Shown here piece by piece: positions 33,090-43,629 of a stretch of DNA of 64,000 bases. This DNA is from Ctenosaura bakeri (Eukaryota > Chordata > Lepidosauria > Squamata > Iguanidae): positions 1 through 64,000 of the forward strand of contig CAOLHI010002538.1 in NCBI GenBank assembly GCA_948474755.1, in the 5' to 3' direction. A model generated the notes under the pieces. That model had not been told where the DNA came from. It did not search any database and saw only the letters and a list, made by a program, of their open reading frames with translations. How positions within the stretch are numbered: position 1 is the first letter of the stretch; the number at the start of each line of letters is the position of its first letter. Position numbers and translations under genes: made by a program.

Positions 33090-34560
33090 AGCCCAATGTG
33101 AGAGCAATGGGGCTGACCAAAGAAGAACTGCAAAAAATCCCCCAGGAGCACTGGTACCTGTAAAAGGTTTTCTAAGTTTGCAAAGCTGACAAACTACCCC
33201 TGCACAGAAACTGTGACTGTGAACTAAGTGTGATTGAAGGGTCCAAACTCCCTAAACCTAAAATTTACTCTGTGACCAAGCAAGAACTTGCTACACTGTG
33301 TGAGTTCCTCAATAAGAACTTAAAACATGAATTTATTCACCCCTCCTCGTCCCCCACAGCTAGCCCACTGTTTTTCCATCAAAGACACGACCGGGGGGGG
33401 GGGAGCTTGTCTCATCATCAATTTCAGTTAAATTAACTGGGCAGTCATACATAACGCCTACCCTATCCCTCTCACCTCTACAATCTTGTCTCAACTAGTA
33501 AAAGGGACCTATTTTACCAAACTGGACCTCAGAGAGACTTTTCATAGAATCAGCATCGTACCAGGCAGTGAATGGCTTACTGCTTTCTCAATACCCCTTG
33601 GGAATTTTGAATAGACTGTCCTCCCTTTTGGCTTGCAAGCAGGGCCCACTGTTTTTCAAATGTTCCTAAACTCAGTACTGCAAGATCTCCTTTACAAAGG
33701 GGTGATTCTTTACCTAGATGACATTCGGATCTACTCGCAAACACTCTCTCAGTATGTTCAACTTGTACGTAAAGTACTACAAAGACTTATTGACAATGAA
33801 CTGTTCGTCAAATTGTCAAAATGTGACTTTCACACTCAGACTTTCAATTACCTGGGATACAGAATCTCTGATCACACTCTAAACATGAACCCTTCTAAAG
33901 TTGAAGCTATCTTAAAATGACCAGTCCCTCGCATGTGGAAACAACTACAACAGTTCTTGGGATTTGCTAACTTCTATAGAAACTTCATTGAAAACTTTGC
34001 TTCCATCACCCTGCCCATCACGGACTTACTGAAAATGTCACCATCCCAAACTCCATACAAACATCAGGGACCCCACCCCAGCTGCATTGGACCTCTGAAT
34101 GCCAAAAGGCATTTGATGAACTGAAGACAATGTTCACTTCAAAGCCATTACTACTTTTCCCTGGCACAGACAAAAAGTTCATTGTTCAAATAGATGCCTC
34201 TGACTTTGCAATGGGGGCTGTTCTCCTATAACATGATACGGAAGGCCATTTGGTGCCTTGAGAATTCAGCTCACAAAATTTTGCTGTACATAACATAATT
34301 GGCCAACATGGGGAAAAGAAGGGACTGCCATCTACTATGCCCTCTCAACGTGGAGACACTTGCTTGAGGGAGCCAGATTACCTTTTGAAGCTTGGACAGA
34401 TCACGGCAACCTTGAAACTTTGAAAGCACCTTGAAAGCTTAGTCCCAAAGATACGAGATGGGCTAAGTTTCTTCTCCACTTCAGATTCACCGTCATTTTC
34501 AAACTAGGCAAGTCTATGTCATACTGGGTTTACTTCCAGTCCCCCAAGACTGACTTCTAC
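33090..34560 (+). pseudogene. pol: Gypsy reverse transcriptase and RNase H
   Basis: N-terminal RT motifs appear at 33190-33360 (GSKLPKPKIYSVTKQELATL). FTKLDLRETFHRI (about 33510-33550) contains the first catalytic Asp, and YLDDIRIYS (33712-33738) the catalytic pair. Thumb motif [13 protein letters not shown] is at 33950-33990. RNase H begins near 34130 (FIVQIDASDFAMGAVLL, with an active-site Asp) and decays by 34560. Stops at 33612, 33918 and 34230 and several shifts are present. Confidence 0.85.
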
Positions 34561-34715
34561 CCATAAAAAGGAGCAGGAAATTCCCCAACATTCATTAATT
34601 CTCACACTGCCACAAGCCACTGAATTCAGAATTAACTGAACAGTACAGTGGGACCCTGCTAAGTAGATTGACAATCTCTATGCTTAAAGACCTTTCTCTT
34701 CCCTCATCTCCCCCT

Positions 34716-35329
34716 TGTGAGTGAGAAAAGTCCTATCTAAGCTTGTGCCAAAGAATGGCGTGTGAATTGAGAAGAAACAGAAGTTCTACAGAAAAGTATT
34801 TATTTTAAGGCATGCAAGTAAAAAAGACAATAATACTCATGAGAGGCTCCCCACACACACACAGGTACAGTTAAGTTACAAGTAGTTATAAAAAACAGAT
34901 ACATTCTTAAGTTCAGCCAACCTCCAAAATAATAAAAGCCCTAACGCAACTAACTATCTAATATTCTAGCTACTCACATTCAGGTTCACAGGCTTAGATG
35001 GTCTAAGAGAAGAGTGAGGCCAGGAGGCGAGGCTTAGGGCCTGCAGCCTACTACTGGCACAGATTTCATCTCCAGGATGCTTCTCTGTTGTCTCTCTCCC
35101 ACATGGTCTCTCAATGATTTTTATAACTTCTCCATTGAAGCATCTTGAAGATGCTCACCTTTTTTCCCCTTGATTGGGCAATTCTCTCCCCGTGACCTGT
35201 GAAGCTGACCCACAATAAAAAGTGTAACCTGACCCCAACACCCCATTAACCCTTGGCTTACCTGAAGAGAGAAGTATCCCCCTTCAGCCAAGTCTAGATA
35301 ATGGGAAGCCCCATTATCACAGTCTAATA
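34716..35329 (-). repeat. Probable solo LTR nested in the Gypsy pol region, - strand
   Basis: The left end TGTGAGTGAG and the right TCACAGTCTAATA interrupt pol. In the - orientation there is a TATA-like GTTATAAAAATC (about 35115-35126) and an AATAAA near 34800, in the correct order for an LTR. CCCTT lies on both sides (34712-34716, 35330-35334). It is unrelated to the main ERV LTR family. Exact ends are uncertain by a few bases. Confidence 0.6.
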
Positions 35330-36060
35330 CCCTTGCAGACCCTCTTTCATGCCTCCTTCATCATGCCAAGGCTGATGCGAAGGACTCACCCAAACTTCAA
35401 TCTCTGCTTCCATCTGAATCACTTAGACTGGGAGCAACAACACGTGCACAAGCCAAACTCAGACCTACTATTTCACAAACATTCAACACTTTCTCAATTC
35501 ATTGAAATTGGCCTACGCCTCAGATAACTGACTGAAATCCCACTCTGATTCAGTCACCTGGAATAATGGACAAACATTCGTTGGACTTAAACTCTATGTT
35601 CTTACACCTTGCAGGCAAGAATTGCTTCACAGACACCATAACCTCAAATCTGCAGGACACTCCAGATTTCTAAAGACCTTACATGCCATCAGGCGCTCTT
35701 TCTACTGGCCTGCCCTTCAAAATGACATCCGTGAATACATGAAAAATTGTTTTACTTGTTATACCTGCAAACCTCCCAACTTCGAACAACATGGACTTCT
35801 ACAACCTCTTCAAATTTCCTCCATCCCTTCAGACACTATTTCCTGGGATATCATCATCAGTTTACCCCCCAGCCAAATGTGTCACGACATTTGGGTTGTG
35901 ACTGACCATTTTTCCAAGCAAGCTCCTACTTAAAAAAGTACCAACAACAGAAAAGCTGTCTCAACCGTTCGTTTCCCACATTTGGAATTTGCATGGATTG
36001 CCCTCATATAATATTTCTGATAGAGAGCCAATTTTTACATCTAAATTTTTATATCATGTG
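35330..36060 (+). pseudogene. Gypsy integrase, C-terminally deleted
   Basis: The zinc-binding part is at 35622-35770 (LHRHHNLKSAGHSRFLKTLH...CFTCYTCK). The core has SWDIIISLPPSQ (first Asp, about 35845) and HGLPSYNISDREPIFTSKF (second Asp, about 36010). The sequence stops before the catalytic Glu and runs directly into the LTR end, so a deletion removed the rest. Stops lie near 35527 and 35935. Confidence 0.83.
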
Positions 36061-36079
36061 TGGATTCTTGTCCCTAACA

Positions 36080-36285
36080 CTGGCTTTGCCATTTCCCAGG
36101 GTTTGAAGAGGTGCCATCTTGCCCTCAGCTGTTGCCAGGAATGGAGTTTACATGCTGCTTTCTCCAATTCCAACTACTGCTGCCACCACAGCAATTGTCC
36201 TTCCCCCACAACCAACTACCAAAAGGAGCTGGATAACCAGCTGTGCATCATGAAGGGGGGAATCCAAATTGTCTAAGCAGTTAGC
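36080..36285 (-). mobile_element. gag: ERV gag remnant resuming after the Gypsy insertion
   Basis: It matches about 15480-15670 inverted and continues the remnant broken at 29314. Its far end abuts the terminal-exon block of the - strand defensin gene, repeating the layout seen at 15.47 kb and 61.17 kb. Confidence 0.65.
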
Positions 36286-36369
36286 ATACCCAAAAGATCT
36301 CTATCAGCTCAAATATATCTCCCCATTACAGAGGTACACTTCACAAATGCTGATGCCTGAACACATAGA

Positions 36370-36509
36370 TTTTAATTAGCATGAAATAACAAGAATGCAA
36401 CACACATCAAACTGATTGTGTTAAAAGCTCAAGTCTGGAGCAATTCAGGAAGAAAGGCTGACAGGGGAAGCCATGGAGATCCATCATGTTCCCAGTGCCA
36501 CAGTACTAC
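36370..36509 (-). other. Terminal exon and 3' UTR of unit C defensin
   Basis: A TTTCTGCAG acceptor (- strand, about 36518-36510) is followed by a block matching 15246-15382, with ATTAAA at about 36376-36371. In this gene translation already stops at the end of the mature exon, so this exon would be untranslated. Confidence 0.6.
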
Positions 36510-36878
36510 CTGCAGAAAGAGAAAGACCATGTTAAGATTCAGTCATTTTTAAGAGTAGAATTCTTTAACCCACATCTACAAACCAAGGATCAAAAATAAA
36601 GGTGTAGGTGCTAGTTTAAAATAAAAGGAAAAAGAAAAACAGATTGTTATCAGCCTCATTATTTGAAATAACTTCTCGCAGTGCATAAGAGTTCATTAAA
36701 CTTTACACTAGAGTTTCTTTTCCCAGTTAGTCTCAAAGCTCTTACAAGATTCCTTTATATCAGTGTAACTCCTGTTTTTACTCCTTATAGCTGTTCTCAT
36801 TTTGGGTGAATAGAATGAACAAAGAGCTAAAATAAGCCAAACAAGCAATAAGACAGTATTTCTCTATAAGATTCTTAC

Positions 36879-38940
36879 TTATATTCTTTTACAGCAGGCA
36901 AAACGATTGCCACACCCGCCAATGACTGTAAAGTTGGGTTTGCATTGACGATAGCTGCATACACCACCAGCACGGTGACATTGAGCAGGAGTCATTATCA
37001 CAGAGAAAGCTGGAAGAAAAGAAAGAGTTGCTTGATATTTTCATTACACAAAAGTCACTGCTCTTGGTATCATTGCTCTTTCTAACAGCAGACCTAGTCA
37101 TTTTCAGAAGCTGATTGGGGGCAAATACAGGGGCAGAGGGATGTAGTTCTTCATTAATTTCATTCTCAAAGGAAGCAATGTGTAATTTTGACAATTTTCT
37201 TCCTTGCTCAAGAAAGATTTCAAACACTATGCAAAGTCTGAAGACCATTTACAGTTCAGGACTTATTCTGTGAAAATTTTGCAATTTTTTTTTACACAAA
37301 ACTTGGAGGAAACAACATTTTCTGTGCAGAAAACAGCCATTTCAGTGCAGAAATGTTATCTTCTATGCAGAAAATGCTGGTTCCTGTGTGGGAGAGAAAA
37401 ACATGTGACACTGTGCAGAATTAATCCCCAATTGCAAAGTTTCTGTTAAATAGCTGGAAAACCCTTTTTGACCATTTTTCAACTATTTTCAAACATTCTT
37501 TTCATCCCTACAGAAGAAGGCCTTCTTGGTGGCTGCTAGTTAACTGGACTTTTTAAATATTTTACTGCATGATAATAATGATAATGTTCCAAAAAAATTA
37601 ATGTTTTTTAACAGGATAACTAATTTCATTAGTATTTTAAGATGGATTTTTTTCTTTCAGCTGAAGTTTTAAACTTTTGGAAATCAGCTTCTATCCCAAC
37701 CTTAGAAAAAAGGCAAGCTAGACCTCAAAGGCAAGAAGCTTCCACCTTTTGATGCCCTGCTATCTGATTATTCATTCTCTTGACTCTTCCAAATTAAGGA
37801 CAAATTGTATTAATTTCATGAGGGTTTCACTCTTTCATCAGTTCTTCTCATCTACAGAGTCTCACTCGGAACTGCTCACACATGTGTGCTGCTCGCAAAG
37901 ACTGCTGAGGGAGGAGTGTTTAGCTGAATGAGAGACTTTGCAAGCAGCACATGTGTGGTCAGTTCCAAGTGAGCCTTTGTACTTCCTTCGTACTCCCTAA
38001 AGTATGGTACATGGCTCCTGCTTTTCAACCAGTTCTGTTTTCTGATGGTGTTCCAGTCCCTAACTTATCACATAAATGGGGTAGAGGAGCCTGCAAATAA
38101 ATAGCCTATCAGATAAATGAGGCAGGGCAGCCTGTAACTAAATTCAAACTAAATTCAATAGCAACCAGAATCTTGTAGTTGACTTACCCACACATCTGTT
38201 CTCCTACAAAAGTAGAAGAGTATTTTTGTGACCAGTTCAGCACTCCCAGTGAATCAGTTGGCACACTGGAGGCACTGAGAAAGAGTTACACACCTCCCAG
38301 GAATGCACAACTGTAAAGCTGGAATCCTGTTGGTTATGCCCAGCTCAAGCAAACCCAGTGAATGAACTGTTAAATGGAGAATCAAAACAGAAGTAAATCC
38401 TTTTGATTCAATGGCTATACTCTTCTCAGGACTATCATGAAATAGTGATGTTTGTGGAATTCCACTTATGTAACCAGGAAACAGACTCTGTCCATTGTAT
38501 AATGGGCCCCAAAAGTGCAACTGCGTATGGAAATGAACTTACACAAGTGTAGAACATCAACAGGGTATATAGCACATGTATTTATACCATTTAGCAGAAA
38601 AATCTGGGACTTATGGGCTGAAAGCTGAAAATAAGAAAATGCATATTTGCTGAGCTTGCAGGCCTTGAGCATGGTGGAAATGGGAGTGCGTCATGCAGAC
38701 CACTCCTGACATTTACGCAATGCTCAAGGGGCCCTTTCGCTTGTAAACTGCCTTGCGAAAAGGGCCTGTGTCTTCTCTTCTGCAGGCTAAACACACCCAG
38801 CTCCCTAAACCATTAGAACAGACACCCTAGTTGCTCCTTTCCTCACATTTCTCATTTAGCTAACGTTTACAAGACATCTTACCTGGAGCAGTCATCAATA
38901 CCAAGAACAGGAAAGCTGAAAAGATGGTGAAGATCTTCAT
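36879..38940 (-). CDS. Beta-defensin precursor, intact, strongly cationic (unit C)
   Basis: Coding exons on the - strand are 38940-38883 and 37009-36879, 189 nt in total, encoding 62 aa plus stop. Exon 1 gives the secretion signal MKIFTIFSAFLFLVLMTAP and ends at GTAAGA in phase 1. Exon 2 follows CTTCCAG and encodes the six-cysteine core C-x6-C-x4-C-x9-C-x5-CC. The mature part has six Arg/Lys and no acidic residue, as expected for a membrane-active peptide. Translation ends KRI then TAA, and the TAA is directly followed by GTAAGAATC, which could still act as a donor. Compared with unit B the original donor has been lost with a local deletion. Intron 1 is 1873 bp and free of LTRs. No inactivating lesion is visible. 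Confidence 0.85.
37010..38882 (-). other. Intron 1 of unit C, with conserved acidic frame near its 3' end
   Basis: Shared with unit B (14000-14737 and 12520-13560 inverted). The frame 37248-37020 reads SFENEINEELHPSAP and AVRKSNDTKSSDF, as in unit B. The CR1 fragment found in the other units is largely gone: only CTTCTCTTCTGCAGGCTAAA at about 38773 remains next to the exon. The stretch 38640-38770 is private to this copy. Confidence 0.55.
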
Positions 38941-39038
38941 GGCTGAAAACCAGGACTGTTTCTAAGGAGGGGCCAAGATGAAGAGACAACCAACAGGAGG
39001 TTATCTGAGGAACTGAATAAATGACTGAAATCTCATAA

Positions 39039-39047
39039 TATTTATAG
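39039..39047 (-). promoter_or_regulatory. TATA box of unit C defensin
   Basis: CTATAAATATT on the - strand lies about 100 bp upstream of the ATG, as in the other units. The CCAAT motif of units A and B (GACCCAATCAC) is changed here to GTTACACGATCAC. Confidence 0.65.
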
Positions 39048-39289
39048 GACAATTGTGTGATCGTGTAACAGGCTGTGGACATTTGTAGGTGTCAGTTGAC
39101 GTTTTGTTGCAATTTGTGCACAGTAATAATTGCTATGCAAATAGATTATTATTCAATTGGGAAAAGATTGTCAGGAAGCTGTTACCGAAACCAAATATCC
39201 ATATGTTGCAGGAAATTGTCCAGAGTAGGCCCGTGAATAGGGCAACATAGGAACATTGCTAAAGGACACGTGCCTAAGCAGAAAAAAAA

Positions 39290-39440
39290 AATTTGCAAAT
39301 GCAGAGTTTAGCGGTCTTGCCAGACTACAGGCTAAACATGATGCAACAGGGTGATGAAACACTCAAAAGGCCCATGCATTTCTGGGTTGCGTCAACACAA
39401 TTATAGTGTTCCAATTGAAGGAAGTATAAATTCTAATCTA
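39290..39440 (+). repeat. Antisense CR1 fragment upstream of unit C
   Basis: This is the counterpart of 7860-8000 (GTGATGAAACACTCAAAAGG, then TTTCTGGGTTGCGTCAACAC), in the opposite orientation to the gene. Confidence 0.6.
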
Positions 39441-39529
39441 CTTCAATTGCTACATAGTGCTTTCAGTGTGCAAAAGTAGGTTACACTCAATTATCCCTCA
39501 GCAGGAGGAAGAGGAGGCCTAAATACACT

Positions 39530-39630
39530 AGAGGCACCAGATCCCATCTTATCTTGGAAGCTAAACAGGCTCAACCCTGGTTAGTTCACTGATGGGGGAC
39601 CACCAACCAATAGCAGGGGCTGTAGGCTAT
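39530..39630 (+). repeat. 5S rRNA-derived repeat (unit C)
   Basis: CCAGATCCCATCTTATCTTGG, AAGCTAAACAGG, GGTTAGTTCACTGATGGGGGA and GGGGCTGTAGGCT follow the order of 5S rRNA. Several substitutions are present. Confidence 0.72.
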
Positions 39631-39639
39631 ATTAACTCC

Positions 39640-39974
39640 TTTCTAGTCAACATTGAAACCTAGAGTGAATTCACCATTATGTTCACCTGGTAAACAGCAG
39701 CCCTCACTGCCTGGATACTTCCATTAAACTATACCTTTCATGTCATAGTAATTTCTGCAAATGAAGGTGATTTCTGCCGTACCTTTTCAGCCTAATCCCT
39801 GGGCTGGAGACAGAGAGGCACAGAGACACTTGTTGCAAAACACATTGTGCATTTCCTCAACATTTTTGCACTGTACAAAGTTTTCATAAAGTAGCAGTTA
39901 ATGTCATTTGAAATGTGGTGGTATAGAAGACTTCTGTTAAACCACAGACTGCCAAAAAAAAAAAAAATGAATGG
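39640..39974 (-). other. Upstream segment of unit C
   Basis: It matches 11040-11337 inverted. No gene is seen. An A-rich run lies at about 39953-39967. Confidence 0.5.
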
Positions 39975-41321
39975 GTCCTAGAGTTGACACTAGATAACAG
40001 GGATTGGATGAGATGTTCCTTGATGTCTCTTCCAATTGTATGTCTCAATGGTGGTATTGTTACTCCAGTTATGACACGTTTGGTGAGAGCACCAGATATC
40101 ATTTTGATATCAACCAATTCAGCCTTTGCTTGATCTTTCTCAGCCACCCTGCTCCATGTGTTTGCGAGGTTCTCCGGACAGGCATGTACAGGGCGCGGCC
40201 ATTAATGGTTTTGCATTCCAGACCCCATTGAGACCGGCAACTCAAGCCTCTCTCATCGCTTCAGGGAACTCCTCACTGCAAACATTACAATAGATGCACG
40301 GCTCTCAGTGGAGCTAGTCCTTTCAGACAGGACATTTACATACTGGCCAATCTATTGTTGTCCGGCGTTAAGCTCATCATGCAAACTTGACCTTTTCCAG
40401 TTCCTTTGTCCTGCCCCAAATTTCCTTTGTTCTTACTGAGCATGGCATAGCTGGTAGGCACAAACTCCCCTATAAAGACCCCTGGTTTCCAAACTGTCTT
40501 CAGTTCACTTTGGACTGCCATCCCGCCTTGCTATCAGTTGTCTAAGGAGTTCCCCTCAGCCAGCCATGCTGAGTTTCTTCTTCTGCTATCTCCGCTTCTC
40601 TCCAGGACTATGAGACCAGGAGTCGTATCACCCGCTCCCCAAACTCTCTATTCCTATTTCTCAGTTAGCTAGCATGCGTGTTGTTTTATTTGCTCTTTAT
40701 CTTTCAATAAAACTGCTATTTTGCTACTTTAAACTTGACTGCTTGCTCCCTGACCTGAAGCCGTAGACATTGGGTAAAAGATCCTAGCGAAAGTTACCCT
40801 GTCTCTCGTTTGGCTTAAGAGCATGCTCGAGCTTTAATTCCCCCAACTTGTGTTTTTAATTGGTTATTTGGGTGCCCCTCCTGGGACCCCCAACATACAG
40901 GGTAACAGTATTTCCTTTGTTGATCAGAAGCCCCTAATTCACTGAAGCCCTCACTCAGTTCTGGATGCTGGAATTCTTACAATCAAGTATGTTTTTGCTG
41001 TTCTTACTCCCAACATCTTTGCCCCAACATCAACTCATTTTTGGCCCATGTTGCTTAAAGGTAGCTCTGAAGACTCCCACCATTAACAGATGCATCTGAT
41101 AAGCAACATGTATAAAGCTTTATTGTCCTAAGTTATCTGCTTTGAGACCCATTTGTAAAGGAAGATGGGCTAAAAAAATAATGAAATAAGTACTTTAAAG
41201 TTCATGACCACTTTTGAGATGGATGACTAAGCCCTTGGCAGAGACATGCACCCAAGTCCCAGATATTTCTGCTGAATGGTATCACTACATGTGCCTATAT
41301 CCTGTTGGTGCTCTACACTTG
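39975..41321 (+). repeat. Truncated + strand defensin-unit fragment (intron only) with solo LTR
   Basis: It starts in the diverged CR1 tail (matching 12430-12510), then continues with intron sequence matching 12515-12925 at 40908-41321. Orientation is opposite to unit C. No signal exon is attached, so this is the beheaded half of a second head-to-head pair. It is interrupted by the LTR at 40058-40907. Confidence 0.65.
40058..40907 (+). repeat. Solo LTR, target duplication GTAT
   Basis: The 850-bp LTR starts TGTTACTCCAG and ends ATACAGGGTAACA. GTAT lies on both sides (40054-40057, 40908-40911). The uninterrupted counterpart at about 12510 (GGTGGTGTTCCCTTTATTGA) shows the empty site. Confidence 0.92.
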
Positions 41322-42231
41322 TGTTAGCCTGATTTCTGGGGGTCCCAGGAGGGACACCTAAATGCACTCTCAATTACTTTAGGTTGGGGAAATTAGCAAA
41401 GAGCACAAGCTAGCAATGCAAGAGGCAGGGCAATGCAGTGGAATCTTTTACCTAATGTCTACGGGGTCAGGCCAAGTCAAGGAGCAAACAGAAGTGTAAG
41501 AATAATAATTGTTTTTATTAAAATACAGTCAAACAGTGTATGCAACACACTCACACAGATAACTAAGGAAATAAAGGTTGGAGTTGGATAGAGGGATTTT
41601 TAGAGGAGATTGTTGGTTTGGGTAATACTACACCAGTCCTGAAGCCCAGGTAGTCTGAAGATTGAGTTCATAGGTATGAAGTCGCAGTACATGCGACTGA
41701 GGGGAAGGCTTGCCAAGCAAAGCAGCAGCAAAGCGGGATAGAAATCGGGAGCAATCCAAGGAAGCTCTCAAAGTCAGGAGTTTTTGTAGGGGAAAATATG
41801 GCCACAGGCTAGTCCATACTTGGGGGAAACAATGAGTTTCGGGCTGGAGACAAAGCCTTCAAAAGGTCAGAATTTAGCATGATTGTGTTAAGTCCGAATT
41901 ATCAATAGAGTAGCCAGTATGCAAACGCAGAGTGCTTGACAGTTGAGTATTCGGCTTGTCAAGCTGCCTGCTCAAGGCAGGGAGTTCTTTGTAGGTAGCA
42001 TGCATACATAATAAAGTACTTGCCTTTGAGGTCTCCTAAAGTGGCGAGACAGCTATTTCTGGCCTGTCTGTATTTGTTTGGAATATTTTAGTGATTAGCT
42101 GCTGTGCCTGTCTGTGAGCTTGTCCAGAGGACCTCACAGCACATGGAGAGGAATAGATAAAGAAGGCCAAATTATTGTTATCAACGCGATATCTAATATC
42201 CCACAAGTCTGGCTTAGAAACTGCGGAAACA
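41322..42231 (-). repeat. 3' LTR of provirus 2
   Basis: On the - strand it starts TGTTTCCGCAG next to the polypurine tract and ends CAGGCTAACA. It contains a TATA region (CCCCTACAAAAAC, slightly mutated) near 41790 and a polyadenylation region near 41520. Confidence 0.9.
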
Positions 42232-42243
42232 TTCCCCCCCCCG
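42232..42243 (-). other. Polypurine tract of provirus 2
   Basis: On the - strand a GGGGGGGGGGAA run immediately precedes the 3' LTR. Provirus 1 has the same arrangement at 5018-5029. It serves as the primer for plus-strand DNA synthesis in retroviruses. Confidence 0.75.
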
Positions 42244-43620
42244 AAAATGGGCGATTTGGGGACAATATCGAACATTTTCCAATTAAACATTTCAAAGCAA
42301 TTTTAGCATCAAATAGGAGTCTACAGGCTCAGAGGTAGTATTACTACATAGGCAAAGGGAATTTGCGGGAAACATGAAGGATTTCTATCTTATAAAAACA
42401 TTCCTATCTAAAACCTACACCTAAACATATTCAAACAAATGTCAATAAGCAATAATCAATGTCAAAATAACCCGTCAATAGAGAACTATCAGCAAATCAG
42501 CAATGGGGGTAAATAGCACAATGCAAATCCTTTTGAAGTAGGAAGTAAAAGCAATGGGGCACTGCAGGAATGAGCAAAAGTAAAGTGGTGAAAGTTACAA
42601 TGTATCCAGTTTTGCAGACTAGCTAACAAGTGAAAGCTAACTATTCTTTGCTTGCATCTTGCAGATCTTGGAGCGAGGAATAGTCCATTTTGCAAAGGCA
42701 AAAATCCTTTGAATCAGAGTCTTTGGCAAAAACAGTCTTTATCTCTGTCAGAGGGTGTTTGGATCACACACACCCCTCCATGGTCCCACAGTTGCATCAG
42801 AGGGATTGGACATCTCCGCAGACTGGCTCCCGGTTGGAGCTGCGATCTTTCGTCTTTCACCCCGCCCCCCATGGTGCCCAGGGATGATGGTCAGGTCCAT
42901 GGGTTGTCCCAGTTCTCCTGAGCTGTGGATCTGTAGCTATTTTGCAGAAAACTAACAATGTTAGCAGCCAATGTATACAGTAAATGTAAATTACCAGTTC
43001 AAAGCCTAATGGGAATTCAAGCTGGACCCTGAAATTTTGTTAGCTGTAACCAAAAAATCTTCAAGGGAGAGAGGATTTAAATAGCTCCCAAGAATAAAGC
43101 TGTATTGGCCGTAGGAAAGCCGAGACGGTAGTGAGGTTGCTGGTTCGGAGCTCGCATCCCTCCATCGGTCTTTAGAGGCCGGTTTCCCGACGAGAAACCA
43201 TGCCAAAGTGACCGTGCCCAGTGTGATGTTCAAAACAAAAGCCAGCTTGAAAAGCTAGCAGTTAACAGGGGCCTGCACACACAAACCCCCTTAACAGGAT
43301 GAGGTCCCACGTGGCGGATGCTCGCCGTGGTCCCCCCCTTCACTCAGACCCAGAGCCAAAGCTCCAAGCCTGATGATGTAACCCAAGGGCTTGGGGCTGG
43401 CTGCAAGTACAGTACTGATGGCTCAATGTAGGCTCCGAGTATGAAGTTTCACTACCTCATAAAGCTGGACTCCGAGGCAGGCCTAAAGATTGGTCGCCTT
43501 CAGATAGGTTTTTTAAATCAATTGGGACCTCACATTTAAAAACACCTAACACTAACAATCAACTATTTTACAAACATCAAACATCAAAGTATGAGCCTTG
43601 GAGATCTCAGTAAAACCGGT
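42244..43620 (-). other. 3' untranslated / post-env region of provirus 2
   Basis: About 42750-43000 matches 4080-4420 of provirus 1 inverted. The small frame 43233-43006 has no recognised domain. Several Met-initiated frames at 42652-42955 on the + strand are shadows. Confidence 0.45.
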
Positions 43621-43629
43621 CAACTTGAA

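Larger units (their letters stand above)
29323..36079 (+). mobile_element. Ty3/Gypsy retrotransposon, degenerate, 8-bp flanking repeat
   Basis: The order is 5' LTR, gag, protease, RT, RNase H, integrase, then a scrap of 3' LTR, as in Ty3/Gypsy (Metaviridae). CTGGCTTT lies on both sides (29315-29322, 36080-36087), and the host sequence, a - strand ERV remnant, is continuous across it. It is nonfunctional: stops in gag, RT and integrase, a protease DSG changed to DSR, and a deletion from mid-integrase to the LTR end. An L2 LINE (31176-32839) and a solo LTR (34716-35329) are nested inside. Confidence 0.88.
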
